NCBI RefSeq assembly: GCF_000423365.1
Contig: NZ_AUHV01000004.1
Location: 482,487 to 546,486, forward strand
DNA: 64,000 nucleotides
DNA from: Maritalea myrionectae DSM 19524
GTDB lineage: Bacteria; Pseudomonadota; Alphaproteobacteria; Rhizobiales; Devosiaceae
Direction: 5' to 3'
Shown here: positions 27,222 through 36,232 of the stretch, one piece after another
How positions within the stretch are numbered: position 1 is the first letter of the stretch
How the letters are laid out: the number at the start of each line of letters is the position of its first letter
The notes under the pieces: model-generated
What the model was told of the DNA's origin: nothing
The model's input: the letters and a program-made list of their open reading frames with translations, nothing else
Database searches by the model: none
Translations under genes and position numbers: made by a program

Positions 27222-28073
27222 ATGCCCCTCAAAAAGCCTGCGGCAAAGAAGCAACTAACAGAATTGTTGGGGCCAATTAATCGCGATGAGAGTGCTTTTG
27301 CCCCTCGTTTTTCATTGCAACACCAAGCCGGCAACGCGCAAAATATTGCCGCGATCACGTCAGCCCAGCTGCCTCACTATTTTCAGTTGGCGACAGCCAA
27401 GTATGAGAATGCAGATCAAAAGATGGGCGCTGCTTTTTGCCTTGGGCGCTTATCATGGGCCCTGCTGCGGCCGCTCGCAGGTTATGCGGTGAACGATTTT
27501 TGGTATGCCGGTGCGGACCTGGCTGCGTTCGAAATGTCGCTGCGCGAGGTGTCCTGGCAAAAACAAGGGCAAAGCGGTGTTTTCCAGGCGATTGATATTG
27601 CATTGGATGCCGACAAGGCAGATTGGCGACACGGGGCCGCAAATCCTGAAACAATAGCCGATTTTGCCAACCGGATTGAGGCCTTGTTTGCCCCATTGGT
27701 GGACATGCACCACGAGGTTTCGGGATTGGCCAAACCTGCGCTTTGGCGCTTGGTGGGCGACAGCTTGGCCACCAGTTTTCTCACTCAGGGCGAAAATTTC
27801 GGCCGTATAAAACACGCCATTGGCATTGCAGAGCACATGCTGCATCGCAAAGGCAGCAAGCTGTTTTCCAAACAATCAGGCTTTATTGAAATCAAACTGC
27901 CGGAACGTCCGGAGATCTCAGAATGGTTCCGCAAACGCGGCGGGTGCTGCCGCTACTACACAGCAGATGGCGGCGAATACTGCTCCACCTGCGTGTTGCG
28001 CGATGAGAACAGCATGATTGAACGGCTGCAAAACCATTTGCGCACGAAACATCTGAGCGAAGAAGCCGCCTAA
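27222..28073 (+). CDS. FhuF-like siderophore-iron reductase
   Basis: A 283-residue cytoplasmic protein. The C-terminus has GGCCRYYTADGGEYCSTC (about 245-262), the C-C-x10-C-x2-C arrangement that binds the 2Fe-2S cluster in FhuF. The middle carries the helical segment typical of the family (GRLSWALLRPLAG and LWRLVGDSLATSFL). It would reduce and release iron from the imported ferric siderophore. It is the first gene of the operon with three binding proteins and the permease, supporting the role. Confidence 0.85.
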   Translation: MPLKKPAAKKQLTELLGPINRDESAFAPRFSLQHQAGNAQNIAAITSAQLPHYFQLATAKYENADQKMGAAFCLGRLSWALLRPLAGYAVNDFWYAGADLAAFEMSLREVSWQKQGQSGVFQAIDIALDADKADWRHGAANPETIADFANRIEALFAPLVDMHHEVSGLAKPALWRLVGDSLATSFLTQGENFGRIKHAIGIAEHMLHRKGSKLFSKQSGFIEIKLPERPEISEWFRKRGGCCRYYTADGGEYCSTCVLRDENSMIERLQNHLRTKHLSEEAA

Positions 28074-28130
28074 CTCTATCTCACAAAGGTCGCACAAAAA
28101 GATCCGCGCATAGCGGACGAAAGGAAAATA

Positions 28131-29090
28131 ATGAACAAAACACTTTTGACTTTGGTGGCCTGTTTTGCCTTGGCCAACCCGGCCCTGGCGGCGGAAACAC
28201 GCCAGTTTACCGATGCGACCGGAAAAACTGTTGAGGTGCCCAGCGCGCCTGAACGCATCGTTGCGCTGCATGATTTATCGCTCACTGTGCCGTTGAACGA
28301 GCTGGGATTGAGTCCAGTTGGCGCGGTTGGGCGCACGGGGGCTGATGGCGCGCGCTATTTGCGTGGGGCAAAAACGCTAACAGGGATCGACTTCGACAAT
28401 TCGGACATTGTGGATGTGGGCGGTTTTCCGGCTGATCTGGAGGTGGTCGCAAGCCTAAATCCTGATCTTATCTTGATGATGCACTTCAACACGACCGACC
28501 GCACGCAACTTGAGGCCGTCGCCCCCACCATCATGCTGGAAGACAATATGCGGGGCGAATTTGTGGTGTTTGATCAGTTGGCTGCACTCACAGGCACTGA
28601 GGAGCGGCTCGACGTGCTTAAAACCCGCTATCAAGGGCAAGTGGCGCAAATTGAAAAGATGATCGACACGCAGGATATTTCAGTGTCGGTGTTTGGCCCC
28701 TCGCAAGACAAGCTTGTGGCGTGGCACACTTATGGCGCGCTGGGCAAAGTGCTGCGCGACGCCGGCTTTGGCGCACCAGAAATTGTGAACCAGATCGACG
28801 GCAGCGAGCGCGTCTATTTCTCTGGCGAGCAAATTGCTGCCTTTGATGCTGATTTTATCATCACCACTTACGATCACAATCGTGGCGAGAGCCCAAAATC
28901 CGTCATTGATGATCTAAACGCGATTGTTCCCGATTTCTGTCGTCATCTGACCGCCTGCCGCGAGGGGCGCATGATCTTCTTGCCACGCGAAGACGCAGTC
29001 ACCCGCTCCTATGAAGCATTGGGGCAAATGTCTGCCGTCATTATGGGCGTGATCGGCGGCCAGGGTCACACCGCCATCGTCAGCGAATAG
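28131..29090 (+). CDS. Iron-siderophore ABC transporter substrate-binding protein 1
   Basis: A 319-residue periplasmic protein with signal peptide (MNKTLLTLVACFALANPALA). The class III binding-protein fold is shown by RIVALHDLSLTVPLNELGL, PDLILMMHF and the long connecting helix before GKVLRDAGFGAPEIV. It is clearly paralogous to the next gene (shared ALHD-SLTV-LLELG, D-NS-I—VG—PADIE and RGESP elements). AAAGGA precedes the ATG, 57 bp after the reductase gene. Confidence 0.88.
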   Translation: MNKTLLTLVACFALANPALAAETRQFTDATGKTVEVPSAPERIVALHDLSLTVPLNELGLSPVGAVGRTGADGARYLRGAKTLTGIDFDNSDIVDVGGFPADLEVVASLNPDLILMMHFNTTDRTQLEAVAPTIMLEDNMRGEFVVFDQLAALTGTEERLDVLKTRYQGQVAQIEKMIDTQDISVSVFGPSQDKLVAWHTYGALGKVLRDAGFGAPEIVNQIDGSERVYFSGEQIAAFDADFIITTYDHNRGESPKSVIDDLNAIVPDFCRHLTACREGRMIFLPREDAVTRSYEALGQMSAVIMGVIGGQGHTAIVSE

Positions 29091-29102
29091 AGGGAAGATA
29101 AG

Positions 29103-30104
29103 ATGATGTTTTCAAAAATGATTGCCACCGCCTGCCGCCGCGTCGCCCTAACCGCCAGTTTGGTCGCTGGTGTCGCGCTTGCAGCGCCTGCCGTGCAAGC
29201 ACAAGGCGTCCGCCTTATGGTTGATGGAACAGGCACCGAAGTCGCTGTGCCCTCCAATCCGCAACGTATTGTGGCCTTGCACGACACCTCCTTGACTGTG
29301 GCACTGTTGGAATTGGGCATTGTGCCCGTTGGCAGCCATGGCCGCACGCGCGGCGACGCCGATCCTTATATACGCTCGGGTGCCCTGGTCACCGGCTATG
29401 ATTTTGCCAATAGCAACATTGAATTTGTTGGCAACTTGCCTGCCGACATCGAACAGATCGCGGCAACCAAGCCTGATTTGATTTTAACCACCAGCTGGCA
29501 AACCGCCAATGTAGAACATTTGCGCGATATTGCCCCAACCTATGTGTTTGATATTGGCACCACGGATGATTTTGATATCTATGCCAAAATTGCCGAGGTG
29601 ACCGGCGCCACTGATCGGTTGGAAAAGCTGGAAAACCGCTATCAACACCAATTGCAAACGCTGAATGATCTCACTGAAACGAGCGAGATCAATGTAAGCG
29701 TTATTCAAGGGCATGATGGCGAATTGCTGATCTGGAACACTTATGGATCGTTGGGCAAGGTGTTGCGCGATGCCGGCTTCACCTTCCCCAAAGTGGTCAA
29801 TGATATTGAGGGCAATGGCCGCGTTGGCTTCTCCGGTGAATCCTATCCCGAATTTGACGGTGACTTTATCTTTGTCACCTATCGCCCAAGCCGTGGTGAA
29901 TCGCCTGAAACCGCCCGTGCGGCACTTGAAGAGGTTCTGCCCAACTGGTGCGATGTGCTGCACGCCTGTCGCAACAATCAAGTGATTTATTTACCTCGCG
30001 AAATCGCCTCGTCCGCCACTTACGACTCGCTGTTTGCGCTCACTGAAATTGTGGGCAGCCATGTGGTGGGCCGTTCATTCACCCCATTTGAAAAGAGCGA
30101 ATAG
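29103..30104 (+). CDS. Iron-siderophore ABC transporter substrate-binding protein 2
   Basis: A 333-residue periplasmic protein with signal peptide ending near AVQA-Q. It is a tandem duplicate of the preceding gene: both share the ALHDTSLTV-type N-lobe, the LPADIEQIAA helix and the C-lobe SYPEFDGDFIFVTY-type strand. GAGGGA lies before a double ATG (29103 and 29106). Divergence between the copies suggests different siderophore preferences. Confidence 0.88.
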   Translation: MMFSKMIATACRRVALTASLVAGVALAAPAVQAQGVRLMVDGTGTEVAVPSNPQRIVALHDTSLTVALLELGIVPVGSHGRTRGDADPYIRSGALVTGYDFANSNIEFVGNLPADIEQIAATKPDLILTTSWQTANVEHLRDIAPTYVFDIGTTDDFDIYAKIAEVTGATDRLEKLENRYQHQLQTLNDLTETSEINVSVIQGHDGELLIWNTYGSLGKVLRDAGFTFPKVVNDIEGNGRVGFSGESYPEFDGDFIFVTYRPSRGESPETARAALEEVLPNWCDVLHACRNNQVIYLPREIASSATYDSLFALTEIVGSHVVGRSFTPFEKSE

Positions 30105-31073
30105 ATGAAAAGACTGATTAAAACAGCCCTTGCCGCCACACTGGTTCTTGTGTCTGGCACATTTGCCATGGCGCAAAGCTTTCCACTCACCATCGAACAT
30201 AAGTTCGGCACAACAAAAATTGAAGAAATGCCGGAGCGCGTCGCCTCAATTGATTATGCGGGTGCAGATGATTTGCTGGCACTGGGCATTCAGCCCGTCA
30301 CCATCCGCTATTGGTATGGCGATTATGACAGTGTGGTCTGGCCTTGGGCCGCCCCGCTGCTCACCACCGAACCAACGATTTTGCGAGGCGACCTTGATTT
30401 TGAAGCGATTGCCGCCGCCCAGCCGGACGTGATCATTGGTCTTTGGTCTGGCATCACCGCAAAGGATTATGAGCGTTTGAGCCTGATTGCTCCCGTTGTA
30501 GCGGTGCCTGAAGGCGTGGGTGATTATGCCTTGCCGTGGGATGAGCGTGCCCTGATCGCCGCGCGAGCAGTCGGCAAAGCGGAACTGGGCCAACAAAAGG
30601 TCCAGAGCATTCGCGATCAATTGGCTCAGGTCAAAAATACACATCCTGAATGGCAAAACAAAACTGTTGCTGTGGCCACCGCCTGGGACGGCACACCAGG
30701 TGTCTATGCTTCCAACGATATTCGTCCGCTCCTGCTCAGCAATATGGGCTTGAGCACACCGCAAAAAATCGACGACGTGGTGGGCGACGCGTTTTGGACT
30801 GAGCTGTCCCCGGAGGCGCTTTCTCCACTCGATGTAGATGTGTTGATCTGGCTGTCGTCAACCGGCGATTTTGAACCGATTATGAATCTGGTCGCCCGCC
30901 CCTTCATGAGCGTGGTGAAGGAAGGTCGCGAAGTGTTCCTTGGTAAAGAAGTAACAGGCGCGTTTTCGCACGCCTCTCTTTTGAGCCTTCCCTACACGAT
31001 CGACCGACTGGAAGCCGCCATTGAAGCCGCTTTGGATGGCGACCCCGCCACCAACGCAGATGATCGCAACTAG
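30105..31073 (+). CDS. Iron-siderophore ABC transporter substrate-binding protein 3 (FepB-like)
   Basis: A 322-residue periplasmic protein with signal peptide (MKRLIKTALAATLVLVSGTF, cleavage near AMA-Q). It starts immediately after the stop of the previous gene. It belongs to the same superfamily (RVASIDYAGADDLLALGIQPV, PDVIIGLWSG) but is more distant from the two paralogues and closer in pattern to FepB/FecB-type proteins. A TGGCGG/CCGCCA hairpin follows its stop before the ATPase gene. Confidence 0.85.
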   Translation: MKRLIKTALAATLVLVSGTFAMAQSFPLTIEHKFGTTKIEEMPERVASIDYAGADDLLALGIQPVTIRYWYGDYDSVVWPWAAPLLTTEPTILRGDLDFEAIAAAQPDVIIGLWSGITAKDYERLSLIAPVVAVPEGVGDYALPWDERALIAARAVGKAELGQQKVQSIRDQLAQVKNTHPEWQNKTVAVATAWDGTPGVYASNDIRPLLLSNMGLSTPQKIDDVVGDAFWTELSPEALSPLDVDVLIWLSSTGDFEPIMNLVARPFMSVVKEGREVFLGKEVTGAFSHASLLSLPYTIDRLEAAIEAALDGDPATNADDRN

Positions 31074-31079
31074 AAAAAT

Positions 31080-31100
31080 TGGCGGGCGTCTCGTCCGCCA
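31080..31100 (+). other. Intercistronic stem-loop between binding-protein and ATPase genes
   Basis: TGGCGG and CCGCCA form a 6-bp stem with a 9-base loop in the 46-bp gap. There is no T run, so it more likely slows 3' decay of the binding-protein message than ends transcription. Confidence 0.45.
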
Positions 31101-31119
31101 TATTTAATGGAGACCGCGC

Positions 31120-31983
31120 ATGGCCCAAACAGCAACCGAAATGTTTGAAACGAAAAAAGTCAAAGTGTTGCCGCTGGTGCAAAAGCTGGCATCAGAAAAA
31201 ACCACTGCGATGCAGGTTCAAAACCTGACTGCGGGTTATGGCGGCTCTCCTATTCTTAAAAACGTCAATCTAGACGTGCCGGAAGGTGAAATCACCATTT
31301 TGGTCGGGCCGAACGGGTGTGGCAAATCCACTTTGCTCAAGACCATGGCGCGTATCCTTACGCCAAGCGAAGGCACCGTCACACTCAAGGGTCAAAATGT
31401 GCATCAGTTGCCCACGCGGCATGTGGCGCAACAAATGGCTTTGTTGGCGCAAGGGCCAATTGCGCCCGAAGGCCTGAAAGTTCGCGAGTTGGTGGCGCAA
31501 GGGCGGTTCCCTCATCAAAGTCTCTTGAAGCAATGGACAAAAGCGGACCGCGACGCTGTGGATTGGGCCATGGAGATCACCAATATTGCCCAGTTTGCAG
31601 AGCGTCCCATCGACGCGCTTTCGGGTGGCCAACGGCAACGCTGCTGGATTGCTATGTCGTTGGCACAGGAAACTGATTTGGTGTTGCTTGATGAACCCAC
31701 CACCTTTTTAGATTTAAAGGTGCAAGTGGACGTGATGAACCTGCTAACGAAAACCGCCAAACAGGCCGGCAAAACCATGGTCATTGTGCTGCATGAATTG
31801 AACATCGCGGCGGCGTATGCCGATTATCTGGTGATGATGCGCGGCGGGGAAATTGTGGCAGATGGCCCTGTAAATGAGATTTTCACGCGCGACAATCTCA
31901 GGTCTGTTTTCGGCTTGAATGCCCGAGTCATATTTGACGCAGAAGCGGGTCGTCCCCTTTGCATGCCCAACCTGAACACCTAA
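31120..31983 (+). CDS. Iron-siderophore ABC transporter ATP-binding protein (FecE/FepC type)
   Basis: A 287-residue ATPase with Walker A GPNGCGKSTLLK, signature ALSGGQRQRCWIAMSL, Walker B LVLLDEPTTFLDLK and the switch His in VIVLHELNIAAAYAD. The first about 28 residues precede the ABC domain and look non-conserved, so a later start (an in-frame ATG at about residue 31, MQVQNLTAGYGG) is possible, although GGAG precedes the annotated ATG. Confidence 0.93.
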   Translation: MAQTATEMFETKKVKVLPLVQKLASEKTTAMQVQNLTAGYGGSPILKNVNLDVPEGEITILVGPNGCGKSTLLKTMARILTPSEGTVTLKGQNVHQLPTRHVAQQMALLAQGPIAPEGLKVRELVAQGRFPHQSLLKQWTKADRDAVDWAMEITNIAQFAERPIDALSGGQRQRCWIAMSLAQETDLVLLDEPTTFLDLKVQVDVMNLLTKTAKQAGKTMVIVLHELNIAAAYADYLVMMRGGEIVADGPVNEIFTRDNLRSVFGLNARVIFDAEAGRPLCMPNLNT

Positions 31984-32000
31984 CCGGGACCTCACACCCT

Positions 32001-32996
32001 ATGAATATCAAAAACATTGGCGAGCTGGGTCGTTTTAGCGGGATGGCTGTGGTCATCGCGTTGTTTTTTGCGTTGCATATTTCCATCGGCGCCAAAGCGA
32101 TCCCTCTTGCCGATGTATTTACGGCCCTGATCGCGCGCGACGATACGATTTTTGATCATATTGTGGTGTGGGATTTGCGCATGCCACGGGCGGTGATCGC
32201 CATTGTTGTGGGCGCGGCGCTTGCGGTTTCCGGCGCATTGATGCAGGGCATCACCCGCAATCCGCTGGCCGATCCGGGCTTGTTGGGCCTTTTGGCAGGT
32301 GCATCCTTTGCTGTCGTTGTCGCGTTTGGCATTTGGGGCAGCGCCATCGTTCCGATTATGCCCCTTGTGGCAGCAGGCGGCGCCCTGGCAGCAACCGGGT
32401 TGGTACTTTGGATCGCCACAGCCGCGCCGGGCGGCGCGCGGCCACTGACGTTGATATTGGCTGGCGCGGCCATTTCCGCCTTTTTGGGCGCTGTGATTGC
32501 GGCGGTGCAATTGTTGGATCAGGAAAATTTCGACCAATTGCGGGTTTGGCTCACCGGGACCATTAGTGGCCATCGCATGTCCTATATGGGCTGGTGTTTG
32601 CCGTGGCTGGCTGTTGGCTTTGTAGCGGCGTTTGCCATGGCCCGGCAAATCACATCACTCGCCATGGGGGACGATGTGGCTGTGGGACTTGGCGTCAATG
32701 TGGTGCAGGTCAAGATTGTCAGTTTGATCGCCGTTGTTACCCTCACCGCATCCGCAGTCACTCTTTCCGGCCCGCTCGGCTTTATCGGCTTGGTGATCCC
32801 GCACGTGGTGCGTTTATTTGTGGGCACCGATTATCGCTTTATGGTGCCCTATTCCGCTTTGGTGGGCGCGGCCTATTTGTTGTTTGTCGACATTATCGCG
32901 CGCGTGGCACTGGCCCCCGTTGAAATCTCCACGGGGCTGGTCACCTCTTTGCTCGGCGCCCCGTTCTTTGTCTGGTTGGTGAGAGCTAAATTATGA
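32001..32996 (+). CDS. Iron-siderophore ABC transporter permease 1 (FecCD family)
   Basis: A 331-residue inner-membrane protein with about nine or ten helices. Family motifs: DLRMPRAVIAIVVGAALAVS, GITRNPLADPGLLGLLAGAS and GPLGFIGLVIPHVVRLFVG. The ATG at 32001 gives the conventional N-terminus; a TTG-started frame from 31959 would overlap the ATPase gene. It pairs with the next permease as a heterodimer. Confidence 0.93.
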   Translation: MNIKNIGELGRFSGMAVVIALFFALHISIGAKAIPLADVFTALIARDDTIFDHIVVWDLRMPRAVIAIVVGAALAVSGALMQGITRNPLADPGLLGLLAGASFAVVVAFGIWGSAIVPIMPLVAAGGALAATGLVLWIATAAPGGARPLTLILAGAAISAFLGAVIAAVQLLDQENFDQLRVWLTGTISGHRMSYMGWCLPWLAVGFVAAFAMARQITSLAMGDDVAVGLGVNVVQVKIVSLIAVVTLTASAVTLSGPLGFIGLVIPHVVRLFVGTDYRFMVPYSALVGAAYLLFVDIIARVALAPVEISTGLVTSLLGAPFFVWLVRAKL

Positions 32997-34045
32997 AGCC
33001 TGACCTGATTGTTCGCTCACCAAGCCAAAGCCTTGCATTGCGCCTGCCCACACGCGCACTGTGGGCCCTGTTCGGCGTCTTGGTGGCGTTGGTCGCCATT
33101 GTTGGGCTGTCCTTGATGATGGGCAGCTACCCCCTATCCGCCAGTAAAGTTCTCCACATATTGTGGCAGCAACCATCTGACGAAACAGGCACCACCATTG
33201 TGTGGGAATTCAGGTTTCCACGCGCCTTGGTTTCGATCATGGTCGGGGCGCTTCTGGGCCTCTCCGGTGCCACCTTGCAAAACGTCACCCGCAATCCGCT
33301 GGCCGATCCATCGCTGGTTGGCGTCAGCCAGGGCGCTGGTTTCGCTGTGGTTGCACTCACCATACTGATGCCCGAACTGGGCTATCATTATCGGCCACTT
33401 TTCGCGTTTGGCGGCGCTTTGTTGGTGGCGGTTTTAATTCAGGTGCTGACCACGGGCCGCACTGGAAGCGCCACAATGCGTTTCATCCTCACTGGCGTGG
33501 GTGTTGCGGCGTTTATTTCCGCGGGCACCTCTGCCCTGCTCACCTATGGCGATATTGACCGAGCCATGGCGGCCCTGGGCTGGTTGGCCGGATCAGTTCA
33601 CGCGTCAAATTGGCAAGATGTGTGGTTGACCACGAGTTGCTTGGTTATTTTGTTGCCCGCCTTAATGTGGGCCAGCCGCCCCATGGCAGCGATGCGCATG
33701 GGGCCGGAGGCTGCCACGGGCCTTGGGGTGCGGGTCGCATTTGCCCGGTTTGGCCTAATTACTTTGTCGGTGACGCTTGCGGCATTCGCAGTTGCTGCCG
33801 TCGGGCCGCTCGGCTTTGTCGGCCTGGTGGCACCGCATGTCACACGGCGTTTGACCCATTCCGGGGTCGGGCTGCATCTGCTCATCACGGCTGGGGTTGG
33901 CGGCTTACTGGTTGCCGTGGCTGACCTGTTCGGGCGCACCGCCTTTGCCCCCATTCAAATTCCCGCTGGGCTGGTCACCGCCATGATTGGCGTGCCGATT
34001 TTTGTGTGGCTCATTGTGCGGCAACAAGCCCAGTCGGAATTATAG
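32993..34045 (+). CDS. Iron-siderophore ABC transporter permease 2 (FecCD family)
   Basis: A 350-residue membrane protein overlapping permease 1 by 4 bp (ATGA). It has the same family signatures: EFRFPRALVSIMVGALLGLS, NVTRNPLADPSLVGVSQGAG and GPLGFVGLVAPHVTRRL. It is the last gene of the plus-strand iron operon and ends 1 bp before the stop of the convergent esterase gene. Confidence 0.93.
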   Translation: MKPDLIVRSPSQSLALRLPTRALWALFGVLVALVAIVGLSLMMGSYPLSASKVLHILWQQPSDETGTTIVWEFRFPRALVSIMVGALLGLSGATLQNVTRNPLADPSLVGVSQGAGFAVVALTILMPELGYHYRPLFAFGGALLVAVLIQVLTTGRTGSATMRFILTGVGVAAFISAGTSALLTYGDIDRAMAALGWLAGSVHASNWQDVWLTTSCLVILLPALMWASRPMAAMRMGPEAATGLGVRVAFARFGLITLSVTLAAFAVAAVGPLGFVGLVAPHVTRRLTHSGVGLHLLITAGVGGLLVAVADLFGRTAFAPIQIPAGLVTAMIGVPIFVWLIVRQQAQSEL

Positions 34046-34046
34046 A

Positions 34047-34910
34047 TTATGGTCGGGCAAAATGGTGCCGCAGGCCTCGGCTGAAACCGGGGCTGAAAAT
34101 GCTCATATGCGTTTCGCCCTCAACAATGTCCAAGCCGACATCAAGCCGCTCGGGTTTCTGCTGATTTAGCTTTTCAGCAAAGGCGGTCGCGTTGCTCACC
34201 ATTTTGGCATTTGGATCTTGCGCCTCTTCCCCACTGCCAACGCTGAGGTGCAGCGATTTTGGCTGTTGGCTCCAATTCGCATTTTCCATTTGCTTCAGCA
34301 CATATTTATCTGCCCACCAGACTGACGGACTGATGGCGATATACCGATCAAACAGGTCAGGTTCCTGCAACAGAGTGTCCAGCACAAACAGGCCGCCCAA
34401 TGAAATGCCCGCAATGGTGCGATCTTGAGCATTCACATCGAAACTCTCGGCCAACCATGGCAGCAATTCGTCGCGGAGAAATTGGCGAAATTCAGCTGCC
34501 CCGCCGGTTTTGATGCTATCATCCCACTTGAAGGGTGGTGGCGCCGCACGCATCATGGCTTCATATGCCTCATCGCCGCAGGGTGTGAGGTCGCGGTGAC
34601 GTATTTTATGGTGCTCGGCCTTTTCGCCGCGTCCACTCACCTCATAGCTGATGCCTACAACGCAAAGCGGCGGCGGACCGCCCGGTTCCATGGCCATTCC
34701 CCGCGCTAGCCCGGCAGCGGCGGAAAAACATTGGTTGCCATCGGGCACAATCAGCAAGCCCGGTTTCTGCCCGTCCGGTGCAGGCATGGTGGGCATGGCA
34801 ATATCGACAAGAAAGATGCCGCCGACTTTCAGCGACTGGAAATGATAGCGTTCAGAACCCAGAACAGGTGTTGGTCCTATCAGTGTCGGATGCGGTGGAA
34901 TTTTGGGCAT
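34047..34910 (-). CDS. Fes/IroE-like siderophore esterase (alpha/beta hydrolase)
   Basis: A 287-residue protein from the ATG at 34910, which has AGGAG upstream; a longer frame to 34964 is unlikely. It has the putative-esterase fold with nucleophile elbow IAGISLGGLFVLDTLL (Ser in G-I-S-L-G), a strand SPSVWWADKYVL and a C-terminal GETHMSIFSPGFSRGL with the catalytic His. IroE-type enzymes of this family hydrolyse tri-catecholate siderophores; neighbourhood with FhuF and three binding proteins favours such a role. No signal peptide is clear, which would place it in the cytoplasm. Confidence 0.75.
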   Translation of the reverse strand: MPKIPPHPTLIGPTPVLGSERYHFQSLKVGGIFLVDIAMPTMPAPDGQKPGLLIVPDGNQCFSAAAGLARGMAMEPGGPPPLCVVGISYEVSGRGEKAEHHKIRHRDLTPCGDEAYEAMMRAAPPPFKWDDSIKTGGAAEFRQFLRDELLPWLAESFDVNAQDRTIAGISLGGLFVLDTLLQEPDLFDRYIAISPSVWWADKYVLKQMENANWSQQPKSLHLSVGSGEEAQDPNAKMVSNATAFAEKLNQQKPERLDVGLDIVEGETHMSIFSPGFSRGLRHHFARP

Positions 34911-34958
34911 AATGTCTCCTTTAAATTCACAGAGACAGGATGGGGAAAGATAGTTTTT

Positions 34959-34973
34959 GTTCAACTCTTGAAC
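34959..34973. promoter_or_regulatory. Inverted repeat GTTCAA-CTC-TTGAAC upstream of the esterase
   Basis: A perfect 6-3-6 inverted repeat 49 bp before the esterase start, suitable for an operator. A 10-bp palindrome CTACATGTAG follows further upstream near 34990. Regulator unknown. Confidence 0.35.
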
Positions 34974-35095
34974 TGATGTTTGTTTGCGCTACATGTAGAC
35001 ATGCAGAGTTGGTCGCGCCCATTTTAAAGCACGCGCCGACACCTTCCCCGCCTAACACATTCTAATTGCTAGGCATTTCACCGCACATAAACGAC

Positions 35096-36223
35096 CTAGA
35101 TTTGCGTCCACTTCGCATCGTTCTCCGATGACTGGATCGCCGCATGAATAAATTTCATGCCAAAGAGCCCCTCTTCCAGCGTGGGCAACAGGCATGATTG
35201 CATGCGCCCATTGCGGATAATATCCGCCGCCTCACGATAGATCGTAGCAAAGCCTTCGAGGTAACCTTCGGGGTGCCCCGGCGGTACGCGTGTGATGTCA
35301 CGCGATAGGTTGGACGTGCCATGCCCCCCTCGGGTTAGAAGCTGTTTTGGCGCATTGAGCGGCGAGAACCACAATTGATTTGGGTTTTCCTGCGCCCAGG
35401 TTAGCCCAGCATCTTCGCCGTAAATCTGAATGCGCAAGCTGTTCTCATTGCCCGGCGCGACTTGGGAGGCCCATAAATAGCCTTTTGCGCCATCGGGATA
35501 GCGCATCAACATGTGCGCATCGTCATCCACCAATCGCCCCTCAACAAAACTTGTGAGATCAGCAGCGACTTTTGTTGGGTGTTGCTCGGTAATAAAGTTG
35601 GCCAGCTGCAGGGCGTGGGTGCCAATGTCGGCGATGGCGCCGCCCTTGCCGGCGCGTTTTGGGTCTGCCCGCCACGTCGCCTGTTTATTGTCGGGGTCAT
35701 TTATGGGAATACTCAGCCAATCTTGAACATATTCCACATTAATCCGCCGCAATGCGCCCAACGCGCCGCTTTGCACGAGATGGCGCGCTTCACGCACCAT
35801 GGGATAGCCTGAATAATTGTGGGTGAGCACAAATTCCGCTTCGCTGTTTGCGGCAATGTCCTGCAATTGCTCTGCTTCGTCCAAGCTGGACGTCAATGGC
35901 TTATCGCAAATCACATTTATATTTTGTTCCAAGAAAGCCTTAGCCACGGGGAAATGCATATGATTGGGCGTCACAATTGAGACGGCATCGATGCCATCTT
36001 CGCGTGCCGCTTCTGCTTTCGCCATTTCCGAAAAATCGGTATAGGCCCGTTCTGGCGAGATGCCGAGCTGTGCGGCGGATTTACGCGCATTGTCAGGGTT
36101 AGACGACAATGCACCCGCCACCAGCTCGAACTCGTCATCAATGCGAGCGGCGATACGATGCACGGCGCCGATAAAGGCGCCTTGTCCGCCGCCAACCATG
36201 CCCAGCTTCAGTCGTTTATGCAT
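35096..36223 (-). CDS. Gfo/Idh/MocA-family oxidoreductase A
   Basis: A 375-residue NAD(P)-dependent sugar dehydrogenase; ATG at 36223 with GGAG 6 bases upstream. The Rossmann start LGMVGGGQGAFIGAVHR and the motif ICDKPLTSSLDEA are visible, the latter with Asp in place of the common Glu of E-K-P. The C-terminal domain contains GTHALQLANFI, the expected active-site His region. It is the distal gene of the ten-gene carbohydrate operon and is paired with the isomerase-like gene 9 bp upstream. Confidence 0.85.
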   Translation of the reverse strand: MHKRLKLGMVGGGQGAFIGAVHRIAARIDDEFELVAGALSSNPDNARKSAAQLGISPERAYTDFSEMAKAEAAREDGIDAVSIVTPNHMHFPVAKAFLEQNINVICDKPLTSSLDEAEQLQDIAANSEAEFVLTHNYSGYPMVREARHLVQSGALGALRRINVEYVQDWLSIPINDPDNKQATWRADPKRAGKGGAIADIGTHALQLANFITEQHPTKVAADLTSFVEGRLVDDDAHMLMRYPDGAKGYLWASQVAPGNENSLRIQIYGEDAGLTWAQENPNQLWFSPLNAPKQLLTRGGHGTSNLSRDITRVPPGHPEGYLEGFATIYREAADIIRNGRMQSCLLPTLEEGLFGMKFIHAAIQSSENDAKWTQI

Positions 36224-36232
36224 CACTTGCTC

